From Lachnospiraceae bacterium (GTDB taxonomy: Bacteria; Bacillota; Clostridia; Lachnospirales; Lachnospiraceae): 64,000 nt of DNA. The stretch is taken from NCBI GenBank assembly GCA_910575035.1, contig CAJTDL010000002.1, forward strand, positions 240,362-304,361, given 5' to 3'. Below are positions 26,810-37,100 of this stretch, piece after piece (the stretch's first letter is position 1; each line of letters opens with the position of its first letter). Under the pieces are notes generated by a model. The model saw only the letters and a list, made by a program, of their open reading frames with translations. It was not told where the DNA came from and did not search any database. The translations under genes and the position numbers were made by a program.

Positions 26810-27754
26810 GCGAAGAATGCGAAACAAACCCAGACTTAAATGACACAAAGAATCTTTATGGGGAAAACCGTAAACTGCGCAGAGGGCTGGAGGAAAAGAA
26901 AAAGGAAATTGCATTCTTAAAAAAAGCCGCCGCATTCTTCGCAAAAGAAATCGATTAGAACAATACCAGTTTATTGACGGACATAAGCAGACGTACGGCG
27001 TCCGCTGGCTTCTGCGCCAGATGCCTATTACAGTTATAAAAAGAACAGGAAAGCAGGCTACAGGGAGCAGAAAGGGAAATTTAAAAATAAGATTCTACAA
27101 ATATACCATGAATACTCTGGAAATCCAGGATATCGGATGATGAGGGTTTATCTGCTGCGGGCGAAAATCCGTTTGAGCAATACAACTGTATTAAAATATA
27201 TGCAGGAATTGGGGATCCGATCCACAGTGACGCCAAAAAAGCCTGCATACAAAAAGGGGGACTGCTATAAAAAGTTTGAAAATCATCTAAACAGGGAATT
27301 CCATGCGGAAAAGCCAAATGAAAAATGGTGTACAGATTTTACCTATATTTTTATGGAAGATGGAAGGAAGCGATATAACTGCAGCATTATTGGCCTGTTT
27401 GACAGATCTGTGGTGGCGGCCCTCAACAGCAGCCATATCGATGCAGAGCTGGCTGTGCAGACGCTGAAAGCAGCTCTGGAAAGAAATTACCATCCAAAAA
27501 ACCTGATGCTGCACAGTGACCAGGGCTCACAGTATACCTCGCGGGCATTTACAGATTACTGTAAAGAAGAAGGGATTGAGCAGAGCATGAGTAAAGCTGG
27601 ATGCCCCTATGACAACTCCCCAATGGAAAGCTTTTATGGGACCTTCAAAGCGGAATTCATCAGCAAACACCGTTTTTCAACAGACGAAGAACTAAATAGT
27701 GCAACTATGGATTATGTCAAAACTTTTCCTTGTGAGTGTTACAAAAAAACTTGA
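26810..27754 (+). mobile_element. IS3-family insertion sequence, degenerate
   Basis: OrfA tail at about 26815-26958 (LYGENRKLRRGLEEKKKEIAFLKKAAAFF, a leucine-zipper region). OrfB runs from about 26960: YQFIDGHKQTYGVRWLLRQM, a frameshift near 27017, then PDAYYSYKKNRKAGY to the integrase core at 27137-27754 with DDE residues in WCTDFTYI, LHSDQGSQYTS and DNSPMESF. The C-terminus stops early (after MDYVKTFP). It separates VirD4 and ArdC fragments, so it probably inserted in, and deleted, part of an ICE. Not expected to move itself. Confidence 0.82.
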
Positions 27755-27759
27755 CCATC

Positions 27760-28026
27760 TCAAGGGGCAAGGATACAGATTCCCCTCTCCCCCTTGTTTA
27801 CATGGCGGTTGAAATTCTTCTGCCATGCCTGGTAGCTAGCCACTAAGGTTGCGCCAGGGCGCTGTAAGGCTATCAGAAGAGTGTTGTTGAAACTGTAATT
27901 ATGAAATTTTGACATAGTGGAGAGATAGCTTTTGTATTTCTCGCTCTCGAAAAGCTCTTTTAAGCCTTCCTCCAGCTTGTCAGTGCTCTCTTTTACTTTC
28001 TGCTTTTCTGTTTTTGCATCTGCCAT
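27760..28026 (-). pseudogene. ArdC-like antirestriction protein, N-terminal fragment
   Basis: From the ATG at 28026 (AGGAAAA upstream) the N-terminal ssDNA-binding domain of ArdC/DUF1738 proteins is clear (KSYLSTMSKFHNYSFNNTLLI, ALQRPGATLVASYQAWQK, VNKGERGICILAP). It is cut at the IS3 end after CILAP, with the metallopeptidase half missing. Confidence 0.75.
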
Positions 28027-28167
28027 ATTTGATTTTCCTTTCTTCACATGAAAAAAAAACAATCTGTTATGACTGTCTTTCTTCCCGAAAAGAGAAAAAG
28101 CAGCAAATTGTTTTCTCTAATAAAAACAATTCACTGCTTTACTGCTTGTGTTATTAAGTTGCTGTGA

Positions 28168-29100
28168 TTATGCCAGCACAGGCTCCCGTTTTTTGATGAC
28201 CGCCTCTACTTCTTCAATCGTCTTTTTTACAATCTCTGCAATCTGAGCAGAATCATATCCTTTCTCATGCATAGTCATAATCACTTCTGCTAAAGTATTA
28301 TCCTTGATTCCCTGTGACAAATTACACATGGCGCTCACGTCCTCTCTTATTTTATCATCTACTACAATACTATACTCTTTTTCAATGATTCCTAATTTTT
28401 CATCAACGGTCAGCTCCATTGAAAGCAACGTACTCAGCAGACGGTGCAGCTCATACTTCTCATCATGCTCCGGAAGCTCATTTGATATACCAATCAGGAC
28501 AATATTTAACAGGTCAAGCCCGCCCTTCCACGGATAGGAACCAAGCAAATCGTCTTTCGCAAGATGCACATAAGCCATGCTGCTTTCATCCATGCCCATA
28601 CATACCCAAATGAAAAAGACACGCCTGATGTCGTTATAATTTGTCTTGACAAAATCCCGTTCCTTCTGCGATGAAACAAGGCGGCTCACATAAAAGACTG
28701 CCCTGTTTAAGATATGGTAGCCTAACGGTTCATCTTTCTGTGCCTCGATGTTTATGATAACCTGTGAGATACCATCTTTCATACGCACATAAAAGATAAT
28801 GTCAAACCTTACAAGCCCCTCGTTAATCTCCGCATTCTCCGTATTCATCCCGACAATGCGCTGTCCGTTTTCTTCTTTTTCCACATTGGTCAGACCAGGC
28901 TCCACCGGAACCACGCTGATAAATGGCTCCCCCTCAATATAGGATACCACATCTTTCGGGTTCATTCCCTGGAACTCATCAACCGTCTTTACCAGAATAT
29001 GCGCCAGAATGATCTTATTTCCCAACAGACGTTTTGCCTTATCATCATACTGTGCGTCCTGGTCTGTTGCGCTGACCGCATGTTTTATTTCCGTATCCAT
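28168..29100 (-). CDS. Rpn-like PD-(D/E)XK nuclease
   Basis: 310 residues from the ATG at 29100 (AGGAGG ten bases upstream). The nuclease core is in the first 150 residues (VRFDIIFYVRMKDG, then IINIEAQKDEP: the D...ExQ catalytic pattern). The C-terminus has an alpha-helical tail with an HTH-like DSAQIAEIVKKTIEEV. Recombination-promoting nuclease family (PDDEXK_2). These move as accessory genes and may act in recombination or phage defence; no partner gene is visible. Confidence 0.87.
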   Translation of the reverse strand: MDTEIKHAVSATDQDAQYDDKAKRLLGNKIILAHILVKTVDEFQGMNPKDVVSYIEGEPFISVVPVEPGLTNVEKEENGQRIVGMNTENAEINEGLVRFDIIFYVRMKDGISQVIINIEAQKDEPLGYHILNRAVFYVSRLVSSQKERDFVKTNYNDIRRVFFIWVCMGMDESSMAYVHLAKDDLLGSYPWKGGLDLLNIVLIGISNELPEHDEKYELHRLLSTLLSMELTVDEKLGIIEKEYSIVVDDKIREDVSAMCNLSQGIKDNTLAEVIMTMHEKGYDSAQIAEIVKKTIEEVEAVIKKREPVLA

Positions 29101-29259
29101 CAGCCATAAACCTCCTTTTTGTATGGTAGGAAACGCAAAAACCATTCCCAAAAGGTATATGACCTCCATGCCATTATACCCCGAAATCCCGGCTATATCA
29201 ATCGGAACTTTTTTGAAAGCAACGGAACATCTTCCAAAATTTCATTGACTTTATGACTG

Positions 29260-29535
29260 TTACAGCGTTTCCTCCTTCCTTTTCGCTTTTTCAGCATCAG
29301 CCCTGTCTGTCCTGGATGCTTGTGCCTTGTATGCCGCCAGCTTCTCTTTTAACGATACCCGCTGCACAGGCTTGTCAGCCATTGCCGCAGCAACTCTCAG
29401 CCCTCCATTCCCCATTGTATGATCACGCCTTGTGTTTTCTACCGGATACGGTATCGGCGCATTGGCGGCTTTTTCGCCTGTTTTCGGTCTTTCAGAAATG
29501 CTTTCCGTCTGTCCCGGCTTCTGGACAATGGCAAT
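29260..29535 (-). pseudogene. Conjugative-element protein tail (unassigned)
   Basis: About 90 codons with KPVQRVSLKEKLAAYKAQASRTDRADAEKAKRKEETL, the charged tail style of ICE YodL/DUF4316-type proteins. Start lost; only a C-terminal scrap. Weakly supported. Confidence 0.35.
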
Positions 29536-29548
29536 GGGGCACCCTGCA

Positions 29549-29633
29549 GCGTAAAGCGTGTCCAGAGGCATATGGCAGAACAAAGGCTGAGGCCTGTAGT
29601 GGTAAAAAAGTATAACCACAATGCAAACCATGG
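29549..29633 (+). pseudogene. IS3-type OrfB scrap
   Basis: SVKRVQRHMAEQRLRPVVVKKYNHNANHG reads like the pre-catalytic part of an IS3 OrfB. It is about 85 bp and joined directly to the TnpV relic. Confidence 0.5.
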
Positions 29634-29992
29634 GTTGAGCAGATGGGTGAGACATATACAAGGGTTGACGATTATTATTTGCCTGCGCTCGCCTTACCTG
29701 CCGAAAAAGAAAAGCATATCGGCGTATGGGGACAGAGACATGCAAAGTATTTGAAACAAAACCATAAGGTTTTATATATGAACCTCTTTACCAGCGACAG
29801 GATGAATGAATATCTTGCAAGTGTAGACGCACTGGCAGTAGATATGTTTTTTCGGCTGGTAGCGGAATATTCCGATAGGCAAGGCGTGACAGAACCGTTG
29901 AAATCAAAAAATCAATTCTTATGGATTCAAAGATGAATAACATTTTGGCGTGTGTAAGAGAAATTGTAGAAAATGAGATAATTTATTCATAG
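29634..29992 (+). pseudogene. tnpV: TnpV relic 1, frameshifted
   Basis: EQMGETYTRVDDYYLPALALPAEKE onward is about 90% identical to the copy at 51936-52310. The normal start (MEKTLF) has been replaced by foreign sequence. One A is missing near 29934 (CAAAGATG against CAAAAGATG in copy 2), which shifts the C-terminal frame (NNILACVREIVENEIIYS). TnpV is a transposon-encoded protein of unknown function. Confidence 0.8.
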
Positions 29993-30058
29993 GTGAATGA
30001 TAGCGTTTCCGCAATAAACGACAATGCCATTCAAACTTAAGCAACGACAGTTTGTGAA

Positions 30059-30087
30059 TTGAAAAATCCTATGTTTTTGTGTATAAT
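30059..30087 (+). promoter_or_regulatory. Outward promoter downstream of TnpV relic 1
   Basis: TTGAAA (30059-30064), 17-bp spacer, TATAAT (30082-30087). The same block follows TnpV copy 2 at 52393-52421. Here it drives the GNAT gene at 30135. Confidence 0.75.
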
Positions 30088-30134
30088 TAGGAAAAAAATC
30101 AAACTGAGAAATCAGAATTTAAGGAGAAACAATA

Positions 30135-30656
30135 ATGGTAATTGAAACGGAAAGACTACTGTTAAGAGAATTTACTCATGAGGATTTTCCAGCATTATTT
30201 GAAATTGTTTCAGACCCAGAAACCATGCGACACTATCCCAAACCTTTTGATGAGAACCGTACAAAGGATTGGATTCAGTGGAATCTCCAAAATTACAAGG
30301 TATATGGATTTGGTCTGTGGGCTGTTGTTTTAAGAGAAACGGGTGAATTTATCGGCGATTGCGGGCTAACAATACAGAATATTGATGGGGAAGCCCTGCC
30401 TGAAATAGGGTATCACATTCATAAAAATCATTGGAGGAAAGGTTTGGGAAGTGAGGCTGCAAGCGCGGTTAGGGATTGGGCGTTTATGAATACAGAATAC
30501 GATTGTCTATATTCATACATGAAATATACAAATATTGGTTCATATTCTACTGCCATTGCAATCGGTATGAGGAAAGTGAAAGAATATCCCGATGAAAAGA
30601 ATGGGATATCATATGCATATGCCATAAAGCGTGAAGAATGGGAAAAATTAAAGTGA
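30135..30656 (+). CDS. GNAT acetyltransferase (RimJ/RimL-like)
   Basis: 173 residues. N-terminal MVIETERLLLREFTHEDF is the RimJ/RimL signature; acetyl-CoA motif region HKNHWRKGLGSEAASAVRDWAF. Ribosome-binding site AAGGAGAAAC. Acetylates a protein N-terminus, drug or small molecule; the substrate is unknown. First cargo gene after TnpV relic 1. Confidence 0.85.
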   Translation: MVIETERLLLREFTHEDFPALFEIVSDPETMRHYPKPFDENRTKDWIQWNLQNYKVYGFGLWAVVLRETGEFIGDCGLTIQNIDGEALPEIGYHIHKNHWRKGLGSEAASAVRDWAFMNTEYDCLYSYMKYTNIGSYSTAIAIGMRKVKEYPDEKNGISYAYAIKREEWEKLK

Positions 30657-30718
30657 TAAAATTCCAGTTTATAGGGGAAACAAACACATCATCAAAGAGC
30701 CAGACGGGAGATTTCATT

Positions 30719-31483
30719 ATGTTGGGTATATATTTAAGTGGAACGGGAAACACAAAACACTGCATTGAAAAATTGATACACTTATTAGACGAAACTGCAC
30801 AGGCAATTCCTATTGAAAGAGAGGATGCTGTGAATGAATTGTCAAAGCACGATTTTATTATTTTGGCATACCCTGTTCAATTTTCAAATGCTCCTATTAT
30901 GGTAAGAGATTTTATCAAGCAGCATTCAGTCCTTTGGAAAGAGAAAAAAGTGCTTTGCGTTGCGACAATGGGATTGTTCAGCGGTGATGGTGCCGGCTGT
31001 TCCTCTCGATTATTAAAAAAATACGGTGCAAAAGTTGTTGGCGGCTTACATATCCATATGCCCGACTCCGTTTGTGATGTGAAGCTATTGAAAAAGTCTA
31101 TTGAAAAAAATCAAGAGATAATAAAAGTAGCAGACAAAAAAATTGAAAAATGGGCGGAGAAAATAAAATGCAGCAAATATCCAAAGGATGGATTATATTT
31201 CTATAATAGGGTTGCAGGCTTTATCTGCCAACGCTTTTGGTGTTATAGAAAAACGAAAGATTATTCAGACAAGCTAAAAATCAACCATAATTGTACTGGG
31301 TGTGGTCTATGCGTTCGTCTATGCCCTATGGAAAATCTCGGACTACAAAATGGCAGAACTACCGCAGGAAATCGTTGTACCATGTGCTATCGTTGCATTT
31401 CTTCCTGTCCTAAACAAGCAATTACATTATTGGGAAATGCGGTTATTGAACAATGCCGCTATGATAGATATGCAAAAAAATAG
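30719..31483 (+). CDS. EFR1-family flavodoxin/ferredoxin fusion
   Basis: 254 residues from the ATG at 30719 (GGGAG eight bases upstream). Flavodoxin-like half with YLSGTGNTKHC at the N-terminus, then two 4Fe-4S motifs: CTGCGLCVRLCP and CTMCYRCISSCP. Electron carrier typical of anaerobic clostridia. It sits between the GNAT and the hydrolase. The 50 bp in front, with ACATCATCAAAGAGCCAG, resemble the repeat-like element at 53358. Confidence 0.87.
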   Translation: MLGIYLSGTGNTKHCIEKLIHLLDETAQAIPIEREDAVNELSKHDFIILAYPVQFSNAPIMVRDFIKQHSVLWKEKKVLCVATMGLFSGDGAGCSSRLLKKYGAKVVGGLHIHMPDSVCDVKLLKKSIEKNQEIIKVADKKIEKWAEKIKCSKYPKDGLYFYNRVAGFICQRFWCYRKTKDYSDKLKINHNCTGCGLCVRLCPMENLGLQNGRTTAGNRCTMCYRCISSCPKQAITLLGNAVIEQCRYDRYAKK

Positions 31484-31568
31484 AACAGTATGCCGCTTCT
31501 GCATTAGCCCTCACAAGCGCATTTCCAATAATTCAACAGGCGAATAGAGAAATAGTACTGGGGATTTT

Positions 31569-32267
31569 ATGACGGATTATAAATGGATACGCTGCCCGGT
31601 CTGCGGAAATAAGACAAATTTTAACCAGCGATTTGAGAGCTATGAGCCGCTTATGCTCTACGTTGATGACTTTGACGGATTGCACCGCACGAAATATGAG
31701 TTTAGTTCCAACGGGGGGCAGAAACTGGCAGGATATATGTATAGTTCGGGAGAAAACCAGCGTGGTATCGTTGTAATGGCACATGGCTTTGGTGGAGGTG
31801 GACATAATTCTTATATGGATTGCGTGAATTATTTTGCCTGTCATGGATATTATGTTTTCTCCTATGACGCTACGGGAAATGATGAAAGCGAGGGTGAGGG
31901 AGTCGGAGGGCTTCCACAGGGAGTAATTGACCTTGACTATGCAATTACATTTGTGGAGGAAAGTGGGAAATTCCCAAGTCTGCCAATCGTTTTATTCGGG
32001 CATAGCTGGGGCGGCTACAGTGTTTGCAGTGTGCTTACATACCACCCCGAAGTAAAAGCCGTTATAGCGTGTTCGGGTTTTAACGCTTCACCGAATCTGT
32101 TTGAAGCCGAGGGGAAAAAACAGGTAGGAAATGGTGTTTATTTGATGTTACCATTTGTGAAACTGCATGAGAGGATTCAATATGGCTCTTATGTGAGAAC
32201 AACATTGATTCCCCACAGGAGCTTGTTTCTTTTATCAGCGAAAAGCATGGACAGATTTCCGATTTAG
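31569..32267 (+). pseudogene. Chimeric alpha/beta hydrolase (KTR head, relaxase tail)
   Basis: The first 15 residues (WIRCPVCGNKT) are the opening of cysteine-rich KTR proteins. The middle (about 16-205) is an alpha/beta hydrolase with AHGFGGGGHNSY and nucleophile elbow GHSWGG. It breaks after HERIQYGSY near 32195, where relaxase sequence begins. The hydrolase has therefore lost its own N-terminal membrane anchor and its C-terminus with the catalytic His. Probably not functional. Confidence 0.75.
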
Positions 32268-32493
32268 AAAAAAACGGCAGGCAATTTACAACCGCAACCG
32301 CCATCAGAAAAGTGAGGAATTAAATGCACAGGCAAGGGAAATCTCCGCCAAGATAAAACCTCTGCGGGAAGAATTATCCCTTGCAAAGACTGTCCTTGAA
32401 AAAATACCGAAGCTGAAAGAGGTAATTGAAGCCGAACGGCAGGCGGAAACCGCCGTCCTGAATAAAACAAGAGAAAGAAGGTATGCACGATGA
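32199..32493 (+). pseudogene. Relaxase C-terminal fragment
   Basis: Reads DSPQELVSFISEKHGQISDLEK and, after a one-base loss in a run of seven A at about 32268, IYNRNRHQKSEELNAQAREISAKIK to ERRYAR. The stop overlaps the ParB start as ATGA. Typical of clostridial ICE relaxase tails. Confidence 0.65.
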
Positions 32494-32906
32494 CAAATAC
32501 AGAAATTAAAACCAAGAACCAGCCAAAGAAAAAAGCGGCGAATATCCAAGAGGATAAACTCTGTACTTTTGATGGACATCCCTTTAAGGTGCTGGACAAT
32601 GAAGATATGAACAATCTTACAGAGAGCATAAAGGCGCAGGGAATTATTTCTCCGTTAATTGTTCGTGCCATTGAAAGCACAGATGAATATGAAGTGATAA
32701 GCGGACACAGGCGTTTACACGCCGCCATAAAAGCAGGGCTTTCCGAAGTTCCAGCCTTAATTTATCCCCTTGACCGAAACGAAGCGATGATTGCCGTTGT
32801 AGACAGCAACCTGCACCGTGAAAGGCTGCTCCCAAGCGAAAAACCCTTTTCCTACAAAATGAAAATGGATGCAATGAAAGCACAGGGCAGGAGAACGGAT
32901 TTAACT
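32490..32906 (+). pseudogene. ParB-like partition protein, N-terminal fragment
   Basis: About 139 codons of the ParB/Spo0J N-terminal domain: IKAQGIISPLIVR, YEVISGHRRLHAAIKAG, VVDSNLHRERLLPSEKPFSYKMK. It ends at GRRTDLT, where the sequence joins TnpW coding sequence. No HTH half. Its ATG overlaps the relaxase stop. Confidence 0.75.
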
Positions 32907-33046
32907 TTGTCTTCAGCTGTGAAAACGAGTTTTCCCTTAAAATTGGCAACACAACCTACGAGGTCAATACCCATTTCAGCAAAAAAGGAAAACAAAGCGT
33001 ATTGAAGCAGTTTAAAGAACTGATACTGTCCGAAAAGCTGGTTTAA
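32905..33046 (+). pseudogene. tnpW: TnpW C-terminal fragment
   Basis: In the third frame relative to ParB: EFSLKIGNTTYEVNTHFS to LILSEKLV, then TAA at 33046. TnpW is a small transposon-encoded protein normally just before the TnpX-like recombinase, as it is here. Confidence 0.7.
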
Positions 33047-33131
33047 TATTGCACATTGGAAAAAGATAACTGGGTATAGTAAGATAACCCTGCCTTTGCT
33101 ATGCCCAGTTGTCGGAAAGGAGATTATTTTT

Positions 33132-34022
33132 ATGACAACTCTAAAATTAAACGGGCAGACCGAAGAAAAAATCACAGCTTTGTATTGTAGGCTGTCGGTT
33201 GACGATGATAATAAAGACGAGGAATCCAATTCCATAACGAACCAAAAGCAGATTTTACAGGATTACGCCCGCAAAGAGGGATACAACAACACCATGTTCT
33301 TTGTGGACGACGGCGTGTCGGGGACGACCTTCCAAAGACCAAATTTTATGCGTATGGAACGTATGGCGGAAAACGGTGAAATCGGCACGATTATCGTAAA
33401 AGACCTTTCCCGCTTCGGGCGTGAGCAGGTGGAAATGGGCAGGCTTACGCAGGTGGTGTACCCTTCCCTCGGCATCCGCTTTATCGCCATACAGGAGCGT
33501 GTGGACACTTTGACCGGCGACGGCGTGGAGATGATGCCCTTCCACAATATTTTCAACGAATGGTATGCTGCGCAGACCTCTAAGAAAATCCGTGCGGTGT
33601 GGCAGTCCAAAGCGGAACACGGTGAGCGTATCGCTTCTATCGTACCCTATGGGTACAGAAAATCGGAAGATAACCCAAAACAATGGGTAATCGACGAACC
33701 GGCAGCACAGACCGTAAGGAAGATTTTTGCCCTGTGCCTTGCGGGGAAAGGCCCGATGCAGATTGCAAGGCAGCTTGAAGAAGAACAGATACTCTCTCCC
33801 GCCGCCTATTTTGAATCCATCGGCAGGAAACATGCGCAGAAAGTCCCCAAAAACCCTTGCGGGTGGGAACAGGCGACCGTTGGCTATATCCTTGAAAACA
33901 GGCAGTACACCGGCTGCGCCGTCAATTTCAAAAGCACTACCGTCAGTTACAAAGTCCATAAGAGAATCCAGCACAGTGAGGAAGATTACCAAATCATACC
34001 CGATATGCTATGTATAAGTTAA
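33132..34022 (+). pseudogene. TnpX-like large serine recombinase, C-terminally truncated
   Basis: 296 residues from the ATG at 33132 (AAAGGAGA upstream). Catalytic Ser22 (YCRLSVDDDN), the resolvase core with LSRFGREQ, and the start of the Recombinase domain (YGYRKSEDNPKQWV) are intact. It ends after EEDYQIIPDMLCIS, where family members continue for 250 or more residues (zinc ribbon and coiled coil). Without these it should not integrate DNA properly. Probably a relic of a Tn4451-like element. Confidence 0.82.
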
Positions 34023-34076
34023 ATCTGCGTTGCATGAGCAGATAGATTACTGCCCGAAAAAAGGACATAAAAAAAT

Positions 34077-34105
34077 CCCTCCAAACTGAAAACTGGTCTG
34101 GAGGG
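34077..34105 (+). terminator. Hairpin after the recombinase relic
   Basis: Stem CCCTCCA/TGGAGGG (7 bp) in 29 bp, preceded by an A-run. On the minus strand the A-run becomes a U-run, so it may end minus-strand transcripts. Confidence 0.5.
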
Positions 34106-34136
34106 TAACGTCTATTTATTTAGGCATGGTAAAGCC

Positions 34137-34169
34137 GCCCACCGAACCTCGTTTTTTTATTCGGCGGGC
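34137..34169 (-). terminator. Hairpin after the ABC operon
   Basis: 10-bp stem GCCCACCGAA / TTCGGCGGGC with one mismatch, 22 bp after the last permease stop. Weak U-run. Probably the end of the 38998-34191 operon. Confidence 0.5.
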
Positions 34170-34190
34170 AAGTACCACAATGATTTTTTA

Positions 34191-34829
34191 TCAATATCTC
34201 TTTCTTCTTTCGTAAATAAAAACTACTGCAATTACCAGCAAACTTAAGCCGAAAAGCCATATCTTTGTGGAATAATTGCCTTTTCCCATTGAGAACAAAT
34301 AGAAAATACTATCCTCTGATACATTCCCCAAAAAATTTAAAAGAAAATATCCGATTGACGCCAGGTAACCTACAATAACAGAATTGCTGAATATGGCTGC
34401 TGCAAATCCAAAGCCCCCCAATGCCATTGCGCTTATCACTGTTCCCGCCACATAAGGCATAAAGGGAAATATACAGTTTTTCCATACCATAATTCCAGAG
34501 AACAGGCATACCATCAGAATGAGCAGCAGCATTGACATGATGAACCGCAGCAATAAGATTTTCCAATGAGGAATTTTCTTTGTGCAAACTACGTCCTGTA
34601 TTGCCTTAGACTGTTCTGGGGCAGGCAGCGGAACTATGAGAAATATTCCTGTTAGTATTACAGCCTGTTCCAAACATTCCGCAGAACGAACCATATCTAA
34701 ATTTGCAATCCCCCTTAGTAAAGGAATTATCAGCAAATAAGCCGCCGCCAAAATTAAGTTATTTTTTACCGCCAAAAGAAAGTTTGTCCTGCATATGCCT
34801 AGAACACTTGTGATAGATATTCGCCGCAT
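34191..34829 (-). CDS. ABC-2-type permease, small
   Basis: 212 residues with about six membrane helices and little outside sequence; hydrophobic throughout except QSKAIQDVVCTKKIPHW. It starts inside the upstream permease gene (71-bp overlap), suggesting coupling. Last gene of the TCS-ABC operon. Confidence 0.75.
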   Translation of the reverse strand: MRRISITSVLGICRTNFLLAVKNNLILAAAYLLIIPLLRGIANLDMVRSAECLEQAVILTGIFLIVPLPAPEQSKAIQDVVCTKKIPHWKILLLRFIMSMLLLILMVCLFSGIMVWKNCIFPFMPYVAGTVISAMALGGFGFAAAIFSNSVIVGYLASIGYFLLNFLGNVSEDSIFYLFSMGKGNYSTKIWLFGLSLLVIAVVFIYERRKRY

Positions 34830-36153
34830 TTATTTTTCCTTTCCGCTTAAACTTAAGAACCCATATGGACAGAACGACAAATAGAATACTGATTCCCGCC
34901 ATAAGCAGCCTGTTCGTGCAAATCATTTGAAATCCATCTTGTATTATTTCATAGCCACGCAATGTATTGTGCCTTATCATTAAAGTTGCTGCCCCCGTGT
35001 CCCCTGACAGTCCAGTTACTCCCTTATCAACCATCCACCAAAGGAATTGAATGGCAATCGCAATCGGAGAGTCTGTGAGCAAAGTGAAAAATATTCCGAT
35101 TGCGCATACCGCCATGACCTCTGGCAGAAGCCACCATAAAATGTATTTGATATACGCAAAATAGTCTACTGAAATACCTTTCTTAGCGCCAAACGATATA
35201 AGCGGCACAAGGGATTCAAAACTTAATAGCAAAACAGGCAGGAGAACCATAGTGATACTTGCCAAATATCTTGAAACCACAAGTCTTGCCGAAGATATTT
35301 TTTTGCCGTAAATCAATTCTGACGCATTGCCTATACGGTCTTTCATCCATATAAGCACTACCAAAAATATAGGGTATAAGCCTAGTTCCAATCCTATATA
35401 ATCACAAAATAACCGTGCAAAACCGCCTGTCACTTTATCATTGCTGATTGTCTGGTTATATTCCTCACATGCTTCCTCATAAGTCATTTCAGACATGCCA
35501 AAATAGGTAATCATCATTTCGGGGGAGTACTGTGAACCGTTTTCCCCTATCATATTTTCCATTTCCTGCATTAGCTCTTTGAAATGTTCATAAGTGACCT
35601 GTGATACAAAATGCTTATATTTATCATCTCCGCTTTCTGTGTCTGCCCTATTTCCCATCACCGTATTCAAATTTCCATTTTCATCAACACTCATTGCGTC
35701 AAAGGAAATAATTGTGCCTGTGACTGCTGGAAAATAATCTTCTGGCAAATCTTTTAATTGTTCTTCCGTCAATCCCGTTATTTCACAAAGTATTTCAAGT
35801 ACACGTTTTTGCTCATCATCGCTAAGTGTAATCGCTTTATAGTATCCAAGGGGATATGTAGCGTAACGGTTGCTTTCATATTCTGACAGCAACGCCCTTG
35901 TAACGCCCATCATGATTGCCGCTGGGTCATCCTCTGAAACCTTACTGCCAAAGTATTCATCCTCCTGGAATGGTTTGGACAGTAATGAGCGTTCAAAACC
36001 TATATCTGCTGGGAGAATACCCTTTTCCCAATTGATTTCTGTTTTTGTCACTCCCCGAAAATTCTGGAACCAGCTAAAAACCAAAATAGCGATAAAGAAA
36101 TAATAAATCACGCTTGCTGCAATCTTTTTACACTCTTTAAAATATAACTTCAT
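34759..36153 (-). CDS. ABC-2-type permease, large
   Basis: 464 residues. Helix at about 12-30, a long acidic outside loop (about 32-255), then five or six helices. Similar in plan to the permease at 15884. Overlaps the ATPase stop by 4 bp (ATGA). Confidence 0.82.
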   Translation of the reverse strand: MKLYFKECKKIAASVIYYFFIAILVFSWFQNFRGVTKTEINWEKGILPADIGFERSLLSKPFQEDEYFGSKVSEDDPAAIMMGVTRALLSEYESNRYATYPLGYYKAITLSDDEQKRVLEILCEITGLTEEQLKDLPEDYFPAVTGTIISFDAMSVDENGNLNTVMGNRADTESGDDKYKHFVSQVTYEHFKELMQEMENMIGENGSQYSPEMMITYFGMSEMTYEEACEEYNQTISNDKVTGGFARLFCDYIGLELGLYPIFLVVLIWMKDRIGNASELIYGKKISSARLVVSRYLASITMVLLPVLLLSFESLVPLISFGAKKGISVDYFAYIKYILWWLLPEVMAVCAIGIFFTLLTDSPIAIAIQFLWWMVDKGVTGLSGDTGAATLMIRHNTLRGYEIIQDGFQMICTNRLLMAGISILFVVLSIWVLKFKRKGKINAANIYHKCSRHMQDKLSFGGKK

Positions 36154-37088
36154 CGTCCTATCCCTCCCTCTGTCTGGCTTAACAGATACATATACCCATC
36201 TTCCAACGTAGGGGGTTGAAGCATATATTTTTCTTCTGGCTCCACATCTGACAATACCCTGTACTGTGTGCCTGACTGTGAAGAAATGATATTTAAGACA
36301 GCATACTTTTCCTTGATATGTTTATCCTGCTTTTTTGCCGCTGAAATAAGATAAACTTTTCCCTCTGCCTGTCCCGCCAGTTCTTGTGTGCTGCCATTCC
36401 ATATCATTTTCCCATTGTTCAATACTCCTATATTTTCACAGCACGATTCAACATCCGAAGAAATATGGGTGGAAAGAATCACGATCCTGCCTTCTGCAAA
36501 TTCACTTAGCAGATTTCGGAAACGCATACGCTCTTCTGGGTCAAGCCCTGCTGTCGGTTCGTCAACAATAAGGATTTGCGGGTTATGTAACAGTGCCTGT
36601 GCAATCCCCAGCCGTCTTTTCATCCCTCCCGATAAAGCCTTTACTTTCGTCCGCATATCTTCTTTTAGATTTACCCGTTCAAGTAATTCCAATATTCTTT
36701 CTCTTCGGATTTTATCTGGAATTTCCGACAGCAGCCCAAGGTAATCCATTGCGCCATAAACACTCATACCTCTGTAAAAAGAAAAATCCTGCGGGAGATA
36801 ACCTACGATTTCCCGTATTTTACCTGTTTCTTTGATTGAGACGCCATTCATACTGATTTCCCCGCCTGACGTTTCCGAAAGCGTCGCCAAAATTCTCATT
36901 AGGCTTGTTTTTCCTGCGCCATTCCGCCCAAGAAGCCCGTACATTCCAGAATGGATCGTAACGGATACATTTTCAAGGGCTGTCTTTTTTCCATAGTTTT
37001 TGGAAAGATTTCTTATTACAATTTCATTGTTTTTGCCGTATGGCACGTGTGCCCGGCTGGGTATAAAGGTATCCTTTCGAATTTCCAT
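36150..37088 (-). CDS. ABC transporter ATP-binding protein
   Basis: 312 residues. An N-terminal extension of about 20 residues precedes the standard domain: Walker A GRNGAGKT, YLPQDF, signature LSGGMKRR, Walker B LIVDEPTAGLD, LSTH. About 100-residue C-terminal extension. The ribosome-binding site (AAGGAGG) is buried in a hairpin (37101-37123) and lies 12 bases from the ATG. Follows the kinase of its operon. Confidence 0.9.
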   Translation of the reverse strand: MEIRKDTFIPSRAHVPYGKNNEIVIRNLSKNYGKKTALENVSVTIHSGMYGLLGRNGAGKTSLMRILATLSETSGGEISMNGVSIKETGKIREIVGYLPQDFSFYRGMSVYGAMDYLGLLSEIPDKIRRERILELLERVNLKEDMRTKVKALSGGMKRRLGIAQALLHNPQILIVDEPTAGLDPEERMRFRNLLSEFAEGRIVILSTHISSDVESCCENIGVLNNGKMIWNGSTQELAGQAEGKVYLISAAKKQDKHIKEKYAVLNIISSQSGTQYRVLSDVEPEEKYMLQPPTLEDGYMYLLSQTEGGIGR

Positions 37089-37100
37089 AAATACAAAAAC

